This document shows, one piece after another, positions 39,009 through 48,863 of a DNA stretch of 64,000 bases; positions within the stretch are counted from its first letter, which is position 1, and the number at the start of each line of letters is the position of its first letter. Position numbers and translations under genes: made by a program. The stretch is from Candidatus Woesearchaeota archaeon (lineage in GTDB: Archaea; Nanobdellota; Nanobdellia; Woesearchaeales; ARS49), in NCBI GenBank assembly GCA_019323015.1, contig JAHWHY010000006.1:1-64000 (forward strand), given 5' to 3'. The notes under the pieces are model-generated. The model worked only from the letters and a program-made list of their open reading frames with translations, did no database searches and was not told the origin of the DNA.

Positions 39009-40646
39009 CTATTTCCCATACCCAATTAATTCTGCAACTGGTTCGTCTTCATCCAGCTTCAGGTAGGCGTTTGTTCCATTGTTGTTGAACTGCCTGATGA
39101 CGTGGACGTCGTCGTCGCCTGAGCTTTTGACATACTCAAACCAGCATCTGTTCTCTGGATCCACGTTTGTAACAGTTCTTAATTTGCTGTCTGGTATGTT
39201 GTATACCATTAGGTCTGTGTTGCTTTCCCAGTCATATGGGCAGAGCAGCAGGTTTTCACTGTCAGGTGTTATGCCTATCAGTGCAAGGTCTGAGCCTTCA
39301 ACAGAGATAACAGCATCTTTCCCACCAGTAACTAGGCTTTCTAGCAATATAACAACATCATTGGTCTCAACATCTCTTGCCTGTATGGCAGCGTATTTTC
39401 CGTCATTTGTGACGAGCACGTTTCCATTGCTGTACTCATCCTCATTGTTGTCTCCTACTTCAGTAAATGCGTGTGTCTGCGGGTCATACAGGTTTATCTG
39501 TGATCCTTCTGTCTGTGTAGACCAGTGTTGTATCACTGCTCTTCCGTCTGCTGAGAATCCTTTGCAGTATGAGTCTTCAACTCCTGCAACCCATTCTAAT
39601 GGGTCTTCAAACCATTGTGTTTCAGCATCAAAGATGAATGTCCTGTGGTTCTTGCGGTCCTGGAATGCAGCGACTTTGCCGTCTAGTGACATTCTGTCAA
39701 ACTGGAAGTTTTCATTTACAGTTGTCACTGGCGCTATAAAGGTTGGATTTAGTCCGCCTTGTGTTGTGTCAACATACCACCATTCATAGTCTGTGTGATT
39801 CGGTCCTACTGAGAATTTTGCTATCATGCCTGCTCCGTCATGGGATAATCTGAATTCCCAGCCGAGTCCTCTGTTTGCTGGCAGAATTAATGGTTTTGTC
39901 ACGTCATTTAGTGCGTCATAAACAAATATTTCTTCTTGCACTGGAACCCATTTGCTGAATACAGCTGTGTTTCCTGAGCTTGCAAGCAGGTTCGTGCATT
40001 CCTGCTTGCCTGAACTTATCTGTACAAGAATTCCTTCTGGGAATGTGCTTGTGCCTGGCTTTAGAGCGTATGTTGTGGTTATAAAGTTTTCGTCTTGTTG
40101 GCCTATAAACACTATGTCTCCCAGGGTTCCTTTTATGTCTGAATATAATGCATTTGGAAACAGCTGTTCTGTATCATTAGTTGATACTCTGTGCAAGAAT
40201 ACCTGTCCGCCATCAACCCCGTCCCAGGCATAGAATAATACTTTGTCTGGTGTGATTGCTCTTGCGTTTTCGCCGATATATGCGAATTCTTCTGATTCAA
40301 ATAATACTGCTCCGCTTTCATCAAATATGTTTAGTCTTACTTTGTCCTTGCCGACTTTTTTCTTGGCTATTACATTGTTTCCTGCAAGGCCTAGTGTGAT
40401 ATTGTCTTGTTCAGAATTTCTTGAAAGGTTGTGTATTTGTCCGTCTTTGTGCATTGCTGCTTCAATATCGTCTTCAATTGATGTTTTTAATGCAATCCTG
40501 CTTCCGTCTTCAGAAATATCTACAATTTGTGATACGTGCTGTTGTTGTGGTCCCTGAACATCAACGTATTCTGTGACTTTTTCAACACATCCTGGTAATA
40601 GTATTGATGCTATTGCTGCGATTAATCCTGATTTTTTTCTTTTCAT
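39009..40646 (-). CDS. beta-propeller lipoprotein (TolB/WD40-like)
   Basis: 545 residues. Signal peptide with lipobox LLPGC (Cys 20), then repeated blades of the pattern D-x-S-x-D-G-x-x-A/V (VDISEDGSRIAL, RLSHDGAGMIA, MSLDGKVAAF, GFSADGRAVI, VTNDGKYAAI). Probably a six- to eight-bladed surface propeller. Ligand unknown. Minus-strand TATA CTTTATAAAGG near 40690-40700. Confidence 0.8.
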   Translation of the reverse strand: MKRKKSGLIAAIASILLPGCVEKVTEYVDVQGPQQQHVSQIVDISEDGSRIALKTSIEDDIEAAMHKDGQIHNLSRNSEQDNITLGLAGNNVIAKKKVGKDKVRLNIFDESGAVLFESEEFAYIGENARAITPDKVLFYAWDGVDGGQVFLHRVSTNDTEQLFPNALYSDIKGTLGDIVFIGQQDENFITTTYALKPGTSTFPEGILVQISSGKQECTNLLASSGNTAVFSKWVPVQEEIFVYDALNDVTKPLILPANRGLGWEFRLSHDGAGMIAKFSVGPNHTDYEWWYVDTTQGGLNPTFIAPVTTVNENFQFDRMSLDGKVAAFQDRKNHRTFIFDAETQWFEDPLEWVAGVEDSYCKGFSADGRAVIQHWSTQTEGSQINLYDPQTHAFTEVGDNNEDEYSNGNVLVTNDGKYAAIQARDVETNDVVILLESLVTGGKDAVISVEGSDLALIGITPDSENLLLCPYDWESNTDLMVYNIPDSKLRTVTNVDPENRCWFEYVKSSGDDDVHVIRQFNNNGTNAYLKLDEDEPVAELIGYGK

Positions 40647-40707
40647 TTTTGTCTTGTCCCCACTATTAATCTTACAGAGGATAAAGAATGCGATCCTTTA
40701 TAAAGTT

Positions 40708-40740
40708 AATGTGTAAATACCACCAAAAGGTGGTTACATT
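40708..40740 (-). terminator. hairpin at the end of the exchanger gene
   Basis: AATGT/ACATT and CCACC-AAAA-GGTGG form a broken hairpin that overlaps the last codons of the exchanger. It may end that transcript before the promoter of the propeller gene. Confidence 0.35.
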
Positions 40741-41717
40741 AAAAAGAACTGAAGTACAAAGAAAATAGCATATATGGACACTAAGACAATGCCGTGTTTC
40801 CAGGTTATCTGTTTTTTTGTCATGAAATACAAGCCAAGTAAAACAGTGCCCATCATAATAATACAAGCAAATAATATTGAGTTAAATGCTATCTCTATGG
40901 GGTGTATTATTGCGATTATTCCAAGAACAAGTGTTGAGTTTGCTATGATTGAGCCTAGTAAATCTCCAAATGCCAAGCTGCTTATTCCTTTCAGTATTGA
41001 CTTCACTTCAACCATTACTTCTGGTAAAGAAGTTCCTAAAGCAATTATTGTCAAGCCAACTACATAGGGGGAGATTCCTGCCATTGCAGCTATCTGTGAT
41101 GCAGAGTATATCAGCCAGCGCGCGCCTAATAATAATGCCACAATGCATCCTGCAAAAACAAAGCCATCCCGCCAGAGTGTTTTCAGCTTGACATCTTTCT
41201 TCATCTTGCCCATCTTTCCTTCTTTCAGCCACAAGCTCGCGATGTATGCTCCAAAGCCAGCTAATAATATTATGCCGTCTGGTCTTGTGAGTGCACCATC
41301 ACTAACAAGAATCACAGGCAGTGCAGCTAACGCAAGTGTCTGGAAAAATGTTTTTCCCACAATGGGGTGTTCCATTTTTATTGTTCTGCCAACTATTACC
41401 ATGATACCTAATACTAATGTCAAGTCGCTGATATTTGAGCCAACCACAGTGCCAAACACCATGCTGGTTTCTCCTGCAAGTGCTCCTGTTATTGATGCAA
41501 CTAGTTCAGGAAGAGATGTGCCTACTGCAACAACTAAAAACCCAATCAAATAATGGCTTATCCCCAACTTCTTGGCATAATTAGAAATCCCGTATATTGC
41601 AAGGTCCGATGATTTTAATACAATTATCAGGCTGAGAACACAGGCTATGGAGTAAAATACAATAGGGTAATTATGGCCAAATTGCTGGCCCAGCTCCATT
41701 ATGCCTGCTAATACCAT
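40734..41717 (-). CDS. Ca2+/cation:Na+ antiporter (CaCA family)
   Basis: 327 residues with about ten membrane segments in two inverted halves. The alpha repeats are seen twice: GTSLPELVASITGAL...GTVVGSNISDL near 70-100 and GTSLPEVMVEVKSIL...GDLLGSIIANS near 225-255. Archaeal and bacterial homologues (YrbG, NCX_Mj) exchange Ca2+ for Na+. It follows the P-type ATPase gene with one base between, so both belong to a cation-export operon. Confidence 0.93.
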   Translation of the reverse strand: MVLAGIMELGQQFGHNYPIVFYSIACVLSLIIVLKSSDLAIYGISNYAKKLGISHYLIGFLVVAVGTSLPELVASITGALAGETSMVFGTVVGSNISDLTLVLGIMVIVGRTIKMEHPIVGKTFFQTLALAALPVILVSDGALTRPDGIILLAGFGAYIASLWLKEGKMGKMKKDVKLKTLWRDGFVFAGCIVALLLGARWLIYSASQIAAMAGISPYVVGLTIIALGTSLPEVMVEVKSILKGISSLAFGDLLGSIIANSTLVLGIIAIIHPIEIAFNSILFACIIMMGTVLLGLYFMTKKQITWKHGIVLVSIYAIFFVLQFFLM

Positions 41718-41718
41718 T

Positions 41719-44337
41719 TTACACTTTTGTGAATAATTTCACTATCTCTCCAAATATCAGCACTGACGAGCTTATCACAATTGCATAAATCCAGTCTAGT
41801 GCAGTTAGGGATACTGTTCCGAATATTGTGTTCATGAATGGCAAATGTACTACAGCTGCTTGTAATCCAATAGACAGCAGTATTGCTCCTATGAGCCATT
41901 TGTTTGAAAATAATCCTAAACTAAATATTGAATAATCTTCTGATCTCATGTTGATTACGTTGAACATCTGGTACATCATCAGTGTTGTGAATGCGATTGT
42001 TTGTGCATAAGCAAGGTTTGTCTCTGGATTATACCACTGGAATATTCCTAGTGTTCCCAGCATCATTATTATGCCTATCAGGAAGATCATTATTCCTCTT
42101 TTTTTATTAACAATCTTCTCTTCTACTTTTCTTGGAGGCCTTTTCATTGTTCTTGGTTCAGCAGGTTCTGAACTAAGAGCCAAGGCAGGTGCTCCGTCTG
42201 TAACTAAATTGATCCAAAGTATCTGTATTGCAATAAGCGGCAAAGGCATCTTTAATAATATTCCTATGAATATTGTTAGCACCTCTCCCATATTACTTGA
42301 AAGAAGGTATTCAACAAATTTCTTTATGTTTGAGAATATTGTTCTTCCTTCCTCTACTGCACTTACGATTGATGCAAAATTGTCATCTGCGAGGATCATG
42401 TCGCTTGCTTCTTTGGCAACATCTGTTCCTGTTATTCCCATTGCAATTCCTAAGTCTGCTTTTTTCAAGGCAGGAGCGTCATTAACTCCGTCTCCTGTCA
42501 TGGCGACAATGTGTCCTTTTTTCTTTAGTGCCTCGATGATTTTAAGTTTATGAGTTGGGTTTACTCTTGCATAGACAACTATTTCTTCTACAATGTCTTC
42601 AAAGTGTTCCATGTGGTCAAGGTCAAGGCCTGTTATTGCTTTTCCTTTCATGCCTAGCTGTTTTGCTATGGCCATTGCAGTTGACTTGTGGTCCCCTGTT
42701 ATCATCACTACTTTTATTCCTGCTGTCGCGCATTTCTGTATTGCTTCTTTTACTTCTGGCCTTGGAGGGTCTATCATTCCCTGAAGGCCTAAGAATATCA
42801 TGTTTGTCTCAACATCTTTTGTAGCTACCTTGCCTTCTACATCTTTGTATGCAAAGCCTAGGACTCTTAGTGCGCCTTTTGCAAACTGTTCATTCACTTC
42901 AAGGATTTTTTCTTTTTGCTGTCTTGATATCCTGATTACTTTTCCGTTTATCAATGCGCGGTTGCACATGCTCAAGACAACCTCTGGCGCTCCTTTTGTG
43001 TATGCCTTGTATTTTGTTCCTACTTTGTTGAGTGTTGTCATGCATTTTCTTTCAGATGTGAATTCTATCTCTCCTAGTCTTTTGCATTTTACCCTGAGGT
43101 CTTCTGTGTCTAGTTTTGCTTTTTTTGCACTTACTAATACTGCTGCCTCTGTTGGGTCTCCTATGACTTCCCATGCTGCATTTTCTTTTTTCAGGCTTGC
43201 ATTGTTATTCAATACTCCTGCTAATAATAATTGCTTGAATTGGTCCGGGTTCCTGCTGAATCTTCCTTCTGGCGAATACCCTGAGCCGCTTACTTCTATT
43301 ATCTCGTCATTTGCGTATATTTTCTTTACAGTCATCTCATTGTGTGTCAGTGTTCCTGTTTTATCTGTGCAGATGACTGAGCACGCTCCCAAGGTCTCTA
43401 CACTTGGGAGTTTTCTCACAAGGGCGTTTCTTTTTGCCATTGTTTTCACGCCCATTGCTAGTGATACTGTGACTACTGCAGGCAGTCCTTCTGGTATTGC
43501 TGCAACAGCCAAGGCAACTGCTGCAAGGAACATGCTGAACATTGGGTTTCCATACAGCACGCCCACCCCGAATACTATCAGTGCTATTGCTATGACTGCT
43601 ATTCCAAGAAAGCCTGATAAGTGCGCCAGTTTTTTCTGCAAAGGTGTTGGCTCTGGTTCTGCTTCTTTGATTAGTTTTGCTATTTTTCCTATCTCTGTCT
43701 GCATTCCTGTTGCTGTGACTATTGCCCTGCCTCTTCCTTGTGTTATTATTGTGCTGCTGAAGATCATGTTTACCCTGTCTGCCACTGCGAGTGCCTTGTG
43801 GAATGTTGTTGTTGCTTTTTTTACTGGCACTGATTCTCCTGTCAATGATGCTTCCTGTGTCTGTAGGTTTATTGAGTCTATTATTCTTGCATCTGCAGGC
43901 ACTTTTTCTCCTGTCTCAAGAATAAGCAGGTCTCCTGGCACTAGTTCTCCTGCATCAACTTCTTTCTGCATTCCAGAACGCATGACTATTGCTTTTAGTG
44001 ATATCAGTTTTTGCAGTGCTGCGATTGCTTCCTCTGCTTTGTATTCCTGTATAAAGCCAAGGATTGCATTCAGTATTACTATCGCTCCTATTACATATAC
44101 GTCTGTGTATTCTTTTACAAAGATTGAGATTAGCATTGCTGCTATTAGTATCCACACTAGCGGGCTCTTGAATTGTCTTGCAAGAATCTGCAATGGATGT
44201 ATTTTTGCAGCAGCCTCTATTGTGTTTGGCCCGTATTTCTTGAGCCTTTCCTCTGCCTCTGATTGTGAAAGCCCTTTTTCAGAAGTCTGGAGTTCTTGAA
44301 ATACCTCTTTTTCAGACTTTTGATAATATGAGTCCAT
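41719..44337 (-). CDS. Ca2+-transporting P-type ATPase
   Basis: 872 residues with TGES at 166-169, the PEGLP cation site of segment M4 at 282-286, phosphorylation motif DKTGT at 325-329, and MTGDGVNDAPAL in the hinge. The C-terminal cation ATPase domain ends the protein. PEGLP plus NxxxD in M6 (LWINLVTDGAPAL) match SERCA/PMCA-type pumps. Start at 44337: a minus-strand TTTATATATTTG box lies about 25 bases upstream, so longer starts fall inside the promoter. Confidence 0.94.
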   Translation of the reverse strand: MDSYYQKSEKEVFQELQTSEKGLSQSEAEERLKKYGPNTIEAAAKIHPLQILARQFKSPLVWILIAAMLISIFVKEYTDVYVIGAIVILNAILGFIQEYKAEEAIAALQKLISLKAIVMRSGMQKEVDAGELVPGDLLILETGEKVPADARIIDSINLQTQEASLTGESVPVKKATTTFHKALAVADRVNMIFSSTIITQGRGRAIVTATGMQTEIGKIAKLIKEAEPEPTPLQKKLAHLSGFLGIAVIAIALIVFGVGVLYGNPMFSMFLAAVALAVAAIPEGLPAVVTVSLAMGVKTMAKRNALVRKLPSVETLGACSVICTDKTGTLTHNEMTVKKIYANDEIIEVSGSGYSPEGRFSRNPDQFKQLLLAGVLNNNASLKKENAAWEVIGDPTEAAVLVSAKKAKLDTEDLRVKCKRLGEIEFTSERKCMTTLNKVGTKYKAYTKGAPEVVLSMCNRALINGKVIRISRQQKEKILEVNEQFAKGALRVLGFAYKDVEGKVATKDVETNMIFLGLQGMIDPPRPEVKEAIQKCATAGIKVVMITGDHKSTAMAIAKQLGMKGKAITGLDLDHMEHFEDIVEEIVVYARVNPTHKLKIIEALKKKGHIVAMTGDGVNDAPALKKADLGIAMGITGTDVAKEASDMILADDNFASIVSAVEEGRTIFSNIKKFVEYLLSSNMGEVLTIFIGILLKMPLPLIAIQILWINLVTDGAPALALSSEPAEPRTMKRPPRKVEEKIVNKKRGIMIFLIGIIMMLGTLGIFQWYNPETNLAYAQTIAFTTLMMYQMFNVINMRSEDYSIFSLGLFSNKWLIGAILLSIGLQAAVVHLPFMNTIFGTVSLTALDWIYAIVISSSVLIFGEIVKLFTKV

Positions 44338-44378
44338 GTATTTTGCGTAAATTAACAAATATATAAATGTATTGTCTG

Positions 44379-44924
44379 TTATTTGACAACCTTTAGCTCA
44401 AAATAAAGCTCTGCAATTGGCACGAATCTGCTGATGTATTTTTCATGGATTCTTGTGCCAAAAAGTTTGGAAGGAATGCTTCTTATGAAACCAGTGATGT
44501 TGTTTCTGAATCTGCTCTGTGCTTTTTGTATCCTGAAATCAACTGTGGTGTATCCGCATTCATACAACCCTTTTTTAGAATCAAAATAATCCATGCATCT
44601 TGAGGAAAGATGCCTCCTGTGTGTTGGGTCTTGGTATGAGGATGGCGCAGAAAAGTGAGGGACAGTTATCCTTACCTCTGAGCCTGGCTTGCCTGCCCTG
44701 TGGATTTGCTCCATGCACCATGGCACGTCATCCACGTGCTCCAGGAAGTGGCTTGCAACAATCAAGTCAAAAGAACTTTCTTTTACTGGGAATTGTTTCC
44801 CTTTTATTACTTCAAATGTGTGTGTTGGATTGCAGCGGGGATTCTGGTCAATTGTGACTACATTGTCTATTCCCGGTCTTCCTTCATACGGGCGAAATCC
44901 GCATCCAATGTCTAGTATGTCCAT
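44379..44924 (-). CDS. SAM-dependent methyltransferase-like protein
   Basis: 181 residues. Motif I MDILDIGCGFRPYEG at the start, acidic VVTIDQNP ends beta-2, and FDLIVASHFLEHVDDV corresponds to motif IV of class I methyltransferases. ATG at 44924 is chosen because GGTGGGTG stands just before it. Substrate unknown. Confidence 0.8.
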   Translation of the reverse strand: MDILDIGCGFRPYEGRPGIDNVVTIDQNPRCNPTHTFEVIKGKQFPVKESSFDLIVASHFLEHVDDVPWCMEQIHRAGKPGSEVRITVPHFSAPSSYQDPTHRRHLSSRCMDYFDSKKGLYECGYTTVDFRIQKAQSRFRNNITGFIRSIPSKLFGTRIHEKYISRFVPIAELYFELKVVK

Positions 44925-45034
44925 ACACCCACCAACTATATCCAGAATATGAGGAGCATATAAAAAGCTTGTTATCAACCACAAAGTTTAAATGATAGTT
45001 CTGTTATAGTCTCTGTTAATACAAAAAAGGTGAT

Positions 45035-45892
45035 ATGATGGTTGCTGCTAAAGATCTCATGAAAACCAGTTATGTAAAGGTTGATATGAATGATACGCTT
45101 TCTGATTTGCAGGGCAAACTGCGGTTAAAAAATCAGACTTTTGCTGTTGTTTTTGATAAAAAAAAGTATAAGGGAATAACTGGAAGAAAATGGCTTCTCA
45201 CTTCAAGGATTGATCCTTCTAAGACTAAGTTAAGGAACATGACAAAGCGCGCCTCTAAGCGCGGCGCTCCTTTTTTTGTGCCTAAGCTTAAGCCTTCCAC
45301 TGATTTAACAGAGGTTTGCAGGCTGTTTGCAAGCTCTGATACCCGCGCTCTTCCTGTTTTTGACAAGGAAAAGCTTGTTGGTGTTGTGACTGCAAGAGCT
45401 GTTATGAGAAAGATTAAGTCAGAGTACAAGGGCATTCCTGTCACAGAGCTTGCAAGGAAAAAGCTTGCCACTATCAAGCTTAAAGATACCACTGCTGATG
45501 CTATCAAGACAATGAACAGGTCTAAGGTTGACCGGTTGCCTGTTGTTGACAGGTTTGGCAGGCTTGCAGGAATTGTGACTGAGTTTGATATCTTGAAGAG
45601 GTTTCATAAGTGGCCTCCTACTGGCATGAGGGTGCCTTCTAGTGCAGATCATAATCGCTGGTCAGATCCTGGCTGGGAAGCTGGTGAGAAGCAGAGCATG
45701 CTTAAGCTGCCTGTTGAGAACATAATGACTCCTGACCCAATGGTTTGTTGTGCAAGCATCAAGTGCACTATTGCAGAAGCTATTGATTTATTGATAAAAG
45801 ATGATGTTAACAGCGTTATTTTGGTTGACGGCAAAGAGCCTGCAGGTATTCTCACTGTAAAGGATGTTTTGGATGATTATTCAAGAGAATGA
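45035..45892 (+). CDS. CBS-domain protein
   Basis: 285 residues made of four CBS-like segments: AAKDLMKTSYVKVDMNDTLSD, LTEVCRLFASSDTRALPVFDKEKLVGVVTA, KDTTADAIKTMNRSKVDRLPVVDRFGRLAGIVTEFDI and VENIMTPDPMVCCASIKCTIAEAIDLLIKDDVNSVILVD. Pairs of CBS units bind adenosine ligands. AAGGTGAT precedes the start. Overlaps the next gene by 4 bases. Confidence 0.88.
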   Translation: MMVAAKDLMKTSYVKVDMNDTLSDLQGKLRLKNQTFAVVFDKKKYKGITGRKWLLTSRIDPSKTKLRNMTKRASKRGAPFFVPKLKPSTDLTEVCRLFASSDTRALPVFDKEKLVGVVTARAVMRKIKSEYKGIPVTELARKKLATIKLKDTTADAIKTMNRSKVDRLPVVDRFGRLAGIVTEFDILKRFHKWPPTGMRVPSSADHNRWSDPGWEAGEKQSMLKLPVENIMTPDPMVCCASIKCTIAEAIDLLIKDDVNSVILVDGKEPAGILTVKDVLDDYSRE

Positions 45893-46443
45893 AATTAAAA
45901 ATTGATGATAAGATAAAGGAAACAAGGAGCTATAAGTGTAGCAAATGCGGGCTTGTCAGGGTTTTCACAGAGGGCGAGACTGTTCCTGCTTGCGATGTAT
46001 GTAATGCCAAAGGCAAAAAAAATTGGTGGGTGCCAAAAGGAAAGCCTGTGTTGTTTGTCAGCAAGGACGTCAATAAAGAATTTCTTGCAAAAAGGAATTT
46101 TAGCGATAAATTATCTGATTGGATCACTGATTTTTGCGGCAATATGTGGTTTGTTTATGTTCATATGGTGTGGTTTGCTTTGTGGATTCTGATAAATGCG
46201 GGTGTGATTCCAGGAATAAGGCCTTTTGATCCTTTTCCTTTCGGTCTTTTGACCTTGATTGTTTCTCTTGAGGCGATTTTGCTTGCGACATTTATCTTGA
46301 TAAGCCAGAACAGGCAGGGAGAAGTCAGTGAGATGCGTTCTGAGCTTGATTATCAGCTGGACAGGAAGACAGAAAAGAGGGTGCTTGAGATACTTGAGCA
46401 GGTCAGGGAGATAAATGCCGCTGTCACCAAGAGGAAAAAATAA
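45889..46443 (+). CDS. zinc-ribbon plus DUF1003 membrane protein
   Basis: 184 residues. An N-terminal ribbon CSKCGLV...ACDVCNAKG (two CxxC) is followed by the DUF1003 core: MWFVYVHMVWFALWILINAG and GLLTLIVSLEAILLATFILISQNRQ with two membrane helices, then a coiled coil. Coupled to the CBS gene, perhaps as a regulated channel or scaffold; role unknown. Confidence 0.82.
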   Translation: MKLKIDDKIKETRSYKCSKCGLVRVFTEGETVPACDVCNAKGKKNWWVPKGKPVLFVSKDVNKEFLAKRNFSDKLSDWITDFCGNMWFVYVHMVWFALWILINAGVIPGIRPFDPFPFGLLTLIVSLEAILLATFILISQNRQGEVSEMRSELDYQLDRKTEKRVLEILEQVREINAAVTKRKK

Positions 46444-46444
46444 G

Positions 46445-47428
46445 ATGTTTGATGTAATTACTGTTGGAAGCGCGACTGTTGATGTTTTTATTTCTTCTAA
46501 GTCAAGAAGTGTTGATTTGTTGTGGAAAGGCAAAAAAGAAGAGGTTTGTTTTCCTGTTGGTGCGAAGATCTTGATTGATTATCTGCATATGGATACTGGC
46601 GGTGGTGGAACAAACACTGCTGTGGCTTTCTCAAGATTAGGTTTGAAGACTGGCTGGGTTGGCAAGATTGGGACTGATATCAATAGCAGTATTGTTCTTG
46701 AGCAGATGAAGAAGGAAAAAGTGAAATTTTTGGGCAAGGTTCAGCAGGGAGGAAGCACGGGTTTTTCAGTTATTATAATAGGTATTGAGAAAGACAGGAC
46801 TATTCTTGCTTACAAGGGAATAAATGATACATTAAAGAAATCTGATGTGAATTTCAATAAGTTAAAAACAAAGTGGATTTACATGGGTTCTATGATGGGC
46901 GATAGCCTGAAGACAGCAGGGCAGATTGCTGATTATGCCAAGAAGAAGAAAATTAAGATAGCTTTCAATCCTAGTTTGTATCTTGCAAAATTAGGATTGA
47001 AGCAATTGAATAAGATAATTTCTGCATGCAATCTTTTGGTTCTTAATATGGAGGAGGCAAAGGCAATTACAAGAAGCAGCAAGCCGGTTGATGATTTATT
47101 GAAGCAATTGCAGCAAAAGATTCCTTTAGTGATAATAACTAATGGCAAGAAGGGTGCTTATGCATATAATGGAATAAACAAGTATACTTTAAGGATTGGA
47201 AAGCAAAAGGTTGTTGAGACAACTGGTGCAGGTGATAGTTTTGCTTCAGGAATTCTTGCAGGAATCAGTATGGGTTTTGATATTGAGAAATCCCTGCGCC
47301 TTGGTTATGCAGAGTCTGTCTCTGTTCTAGGATATATCGGCGCTAAAGAGCAGTTGTTATCAAGAACTCAAGCTCTAAAAGCAATGAAGTCAAAAAAATT
47401 GTGCAAGATTACAAAGAAAAAAATATAA
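46445..47428 (+). CDS. PfkB-family sugar kinase
   Basis: 327 residues of ribokinase fold: DVITVGSATVDVFI at the start, DTGGGGTNTAVAFSRLGLKTGWVGKIG near 50 and the C-terminal signature ETTGAGDSFASGILAG with catalytic Asp. Which sugar or nucleoside it uses is unclear. It opens the carbohydrate cluster that continues at 48033. Confidence 0.9.
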   Translation: MFDVITVGSATVDVFISSKSRSVDLLWKGKKEEVCFPVGAKILIDYLHMDTGGGGTNTAVAFSRLGLKTGWVGKIGTDINSSIVLEQMKKEKVKFLGKVQQGGSTGFSVIIIGIEKDRTILAYKGINDTLKKSDVNFNKLKTKWIYMGSMMGDSLKTAGQIADYAKKKKIKIAFNPSLYLAKLGLKQLNKIISACNLLVLNMEEAKAITRSSKPVDDLLKQLQQKIPLVIITNGKKGAYAYNGINKYTLRIGKQKVVETTGAGDSFASGILAGISMGFDIEKSLRLGYAESVSVLGYIGAKEQLLSRTQALKAMKSKKLCKITKKKI

Positions 47429-47920
47429 TTACTGTTCTAATGGTTTTTCTGCTAATCTTTTCTCTTCTTCCTTGATTGCAGTCATTCGTTGTTCTAATTC
47501 AGCGATTATTGGGGCTGATTGTTCGTCTGACAAGCACATCACGTATACTGGCATGGGTCCTGTGTGTGTCAAGCCGTTGTATCCTGCCAGTTCAGCGTCT
47601 TCTGCGTATCTTACGACTGCGTCAATAATGTCTTTTGGTTGTGTAGGCTCAAGCTCTGCATAGTGGCTCTCTGTTTCGCTAAGGTGCAGTTGTACCCCGC
47701 GAAAAACATCTTTCATTGTATTTCGCACACGGATAGATAATCTGTCTTGTGATATTGTGATAAAAGGTAATGGCACATCTGGCTGCGGTCTATCTCCTAC
47801 ATTTACTGCAAATCCTCTTCTTGCAACATAATCAAGGTCTTCAGAATTGTGTGCTTCGTGGATTGCATCTAAGTCTGGCCCGTCAAATCCCATGTATGTG
47901 CTATTATGTTGTTCATCCAT
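47429..47920 (-). CDS. hypothetical protein, 163 aa
   Basis: Soluble acidic protein with no recognised motif (FDGPDLDAIHEAHNSEDLDYVARRG near the start; VRYAEDAELAGYNGLTHTGPMPVYVMCLSD later). The ATG at 47920 is favoured by GGGGGAGAT upstream; ATG 47935 is also in frame. Lies alone on the minus strand inside the sugar cluster. Confidence 0.55.
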   Translation of the reverse strand: MDEQHNSTYMGFDGPDLDAIHEAHNSEDLDYVARRGFAVNVGDRPQPDVPLPFITISQDRLSIRVRNTMKDVFRGVQLHLSETESHYAELEPTQPKDIIDAVVRYAEDAELAGYNGLTHTGPMPVYVMCLSDEQSAPIIAELEQRMTAIKEEEKRLAEKPLEQ

Positions 47921-48032
47921 TATTATCTCCCCCATAAATTAATTCAAGGTAATCCTGCATGATTTAAAAAGATTTGTCTTCTTCGTTATATTTATATAAT
48001 AGCTATTCTTATTTAAATAAAAAGAGGGTATC

Positions 48033-48863
48033 ATGAATCTTAAAAAATTGCAGGATAAGAATGGCAATTACACTATGCTTGCTTTGGACCAGAGAGGTTC
48101 TTTTGTCAGGGCTTGCACTAAGACTTTAGGAAAAAAGCCGACAAAGAAGCAGGTTACAGAGGCAAAAAAGAGAATCATCAAGGCTATTGGCAAGTACCCG
48201 AGCGCAATCTTGTTAGATCCTATCTATTGCTTGCCTTTGGCAAAGCTTGTTCCTAAGGCATTATTGTTTTGTGTTGAAAAAAGTGGTTATGTTGAGAAGC
48301 CGCAGGGAAGAAAAACACAATTACAGCCTAATTGGGGTGTTAAGCAGGCTGTAAAAAAAGGTGCTGTTGCAGTTAAGATTAATATCTTGTATAATCCAGA
48401 AGCTTCTAAAGATGTTGTAAAGCATCAGCAGAAGATTGCTGAAAAAGTTGGAAAAGCCTGCAAGAAACACAATGTTCCTTATTTATTGGAGTTTGTTGTT
48501 TATCCATTAAAAGGAGATTTCAAGAAAAAACTTCCTGATTTGGTTTACAGGTCTGCTAAAGAATTCAGCAAAAAGAAATACAACGCAGCTATACTAAAGC
48601 TTCAATATCCTGGAAACCTGAAGACCTGTAAAAAGATTACAAAGAATATCAAGCAGCCCTGGATTCTGCTAACAGCAGGCATTCCTTTCAAGGATTTTGC
48701 AAAGCAGTTGAAGATTGCAAAAAAAGGCGGCTGCTCTGGATTCTTGGCAGGCCGTGCTGTGTGGCAGGATGCCCTGAAAATAAAAAGTATTAAAAAGCAG
48801 AATGACTGGTTAAAGACAAAAGGAGTGAAAAACATTAAGACTCTGTTGAGGATTATGCAATGA
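48033..48863 (+). CDS. class I aldolase (LacD/DeoC/FbaB-type)
   Basis: 276 residues with YTMLALDQRGSF at the start, AILLDPIYCLPLA, VKINILYNP, a candidate Schiff-base Lys in AAILKLQYPGN near 190 and GFLAGRAVWQDAL near the end, as in tagatose-bisphosphate/fructose-bisphosphate class I aldolases. In this cluster it may supply triose and sugar phosphates, or replace transaldolase. Overlaps rpiB by 4 bases. Confidence 0.8.
   Translation: MNLKKLQDKNGNYTMLALDQRGSFVRACTKTLGKKPTKKQVTEAKKRIIKAIGKYPSAILLDPIYCLPLAKLVPKALLFCVEKSGYVEKPQGRKTQLQPNWGVKQAVKKGAVAVKINILYNPEASKDVVKHQQKIAEKVGKACKKHNVPYLLEFVVYPLKGDFKKKLPDLVYRSAKEFSKKKYNAAILKLQYPGNLKTCKKITKNIKQPWILLTAGIPFKDFAKQLKIAKKGGCSGFLAGRAVWQDALKIKSIKKQNDWLKTKGVKNIKTLLRIMQ

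Noticed and set aside
42800..44299. A 499-codon open frame on the plus strand antisense to the P-type ATPase
   Set aside because: It mirrors the ATPase coding sequence, has Ser/Phe/Ile-rich composition and no motif. The ATPase has all catalytic motifs.
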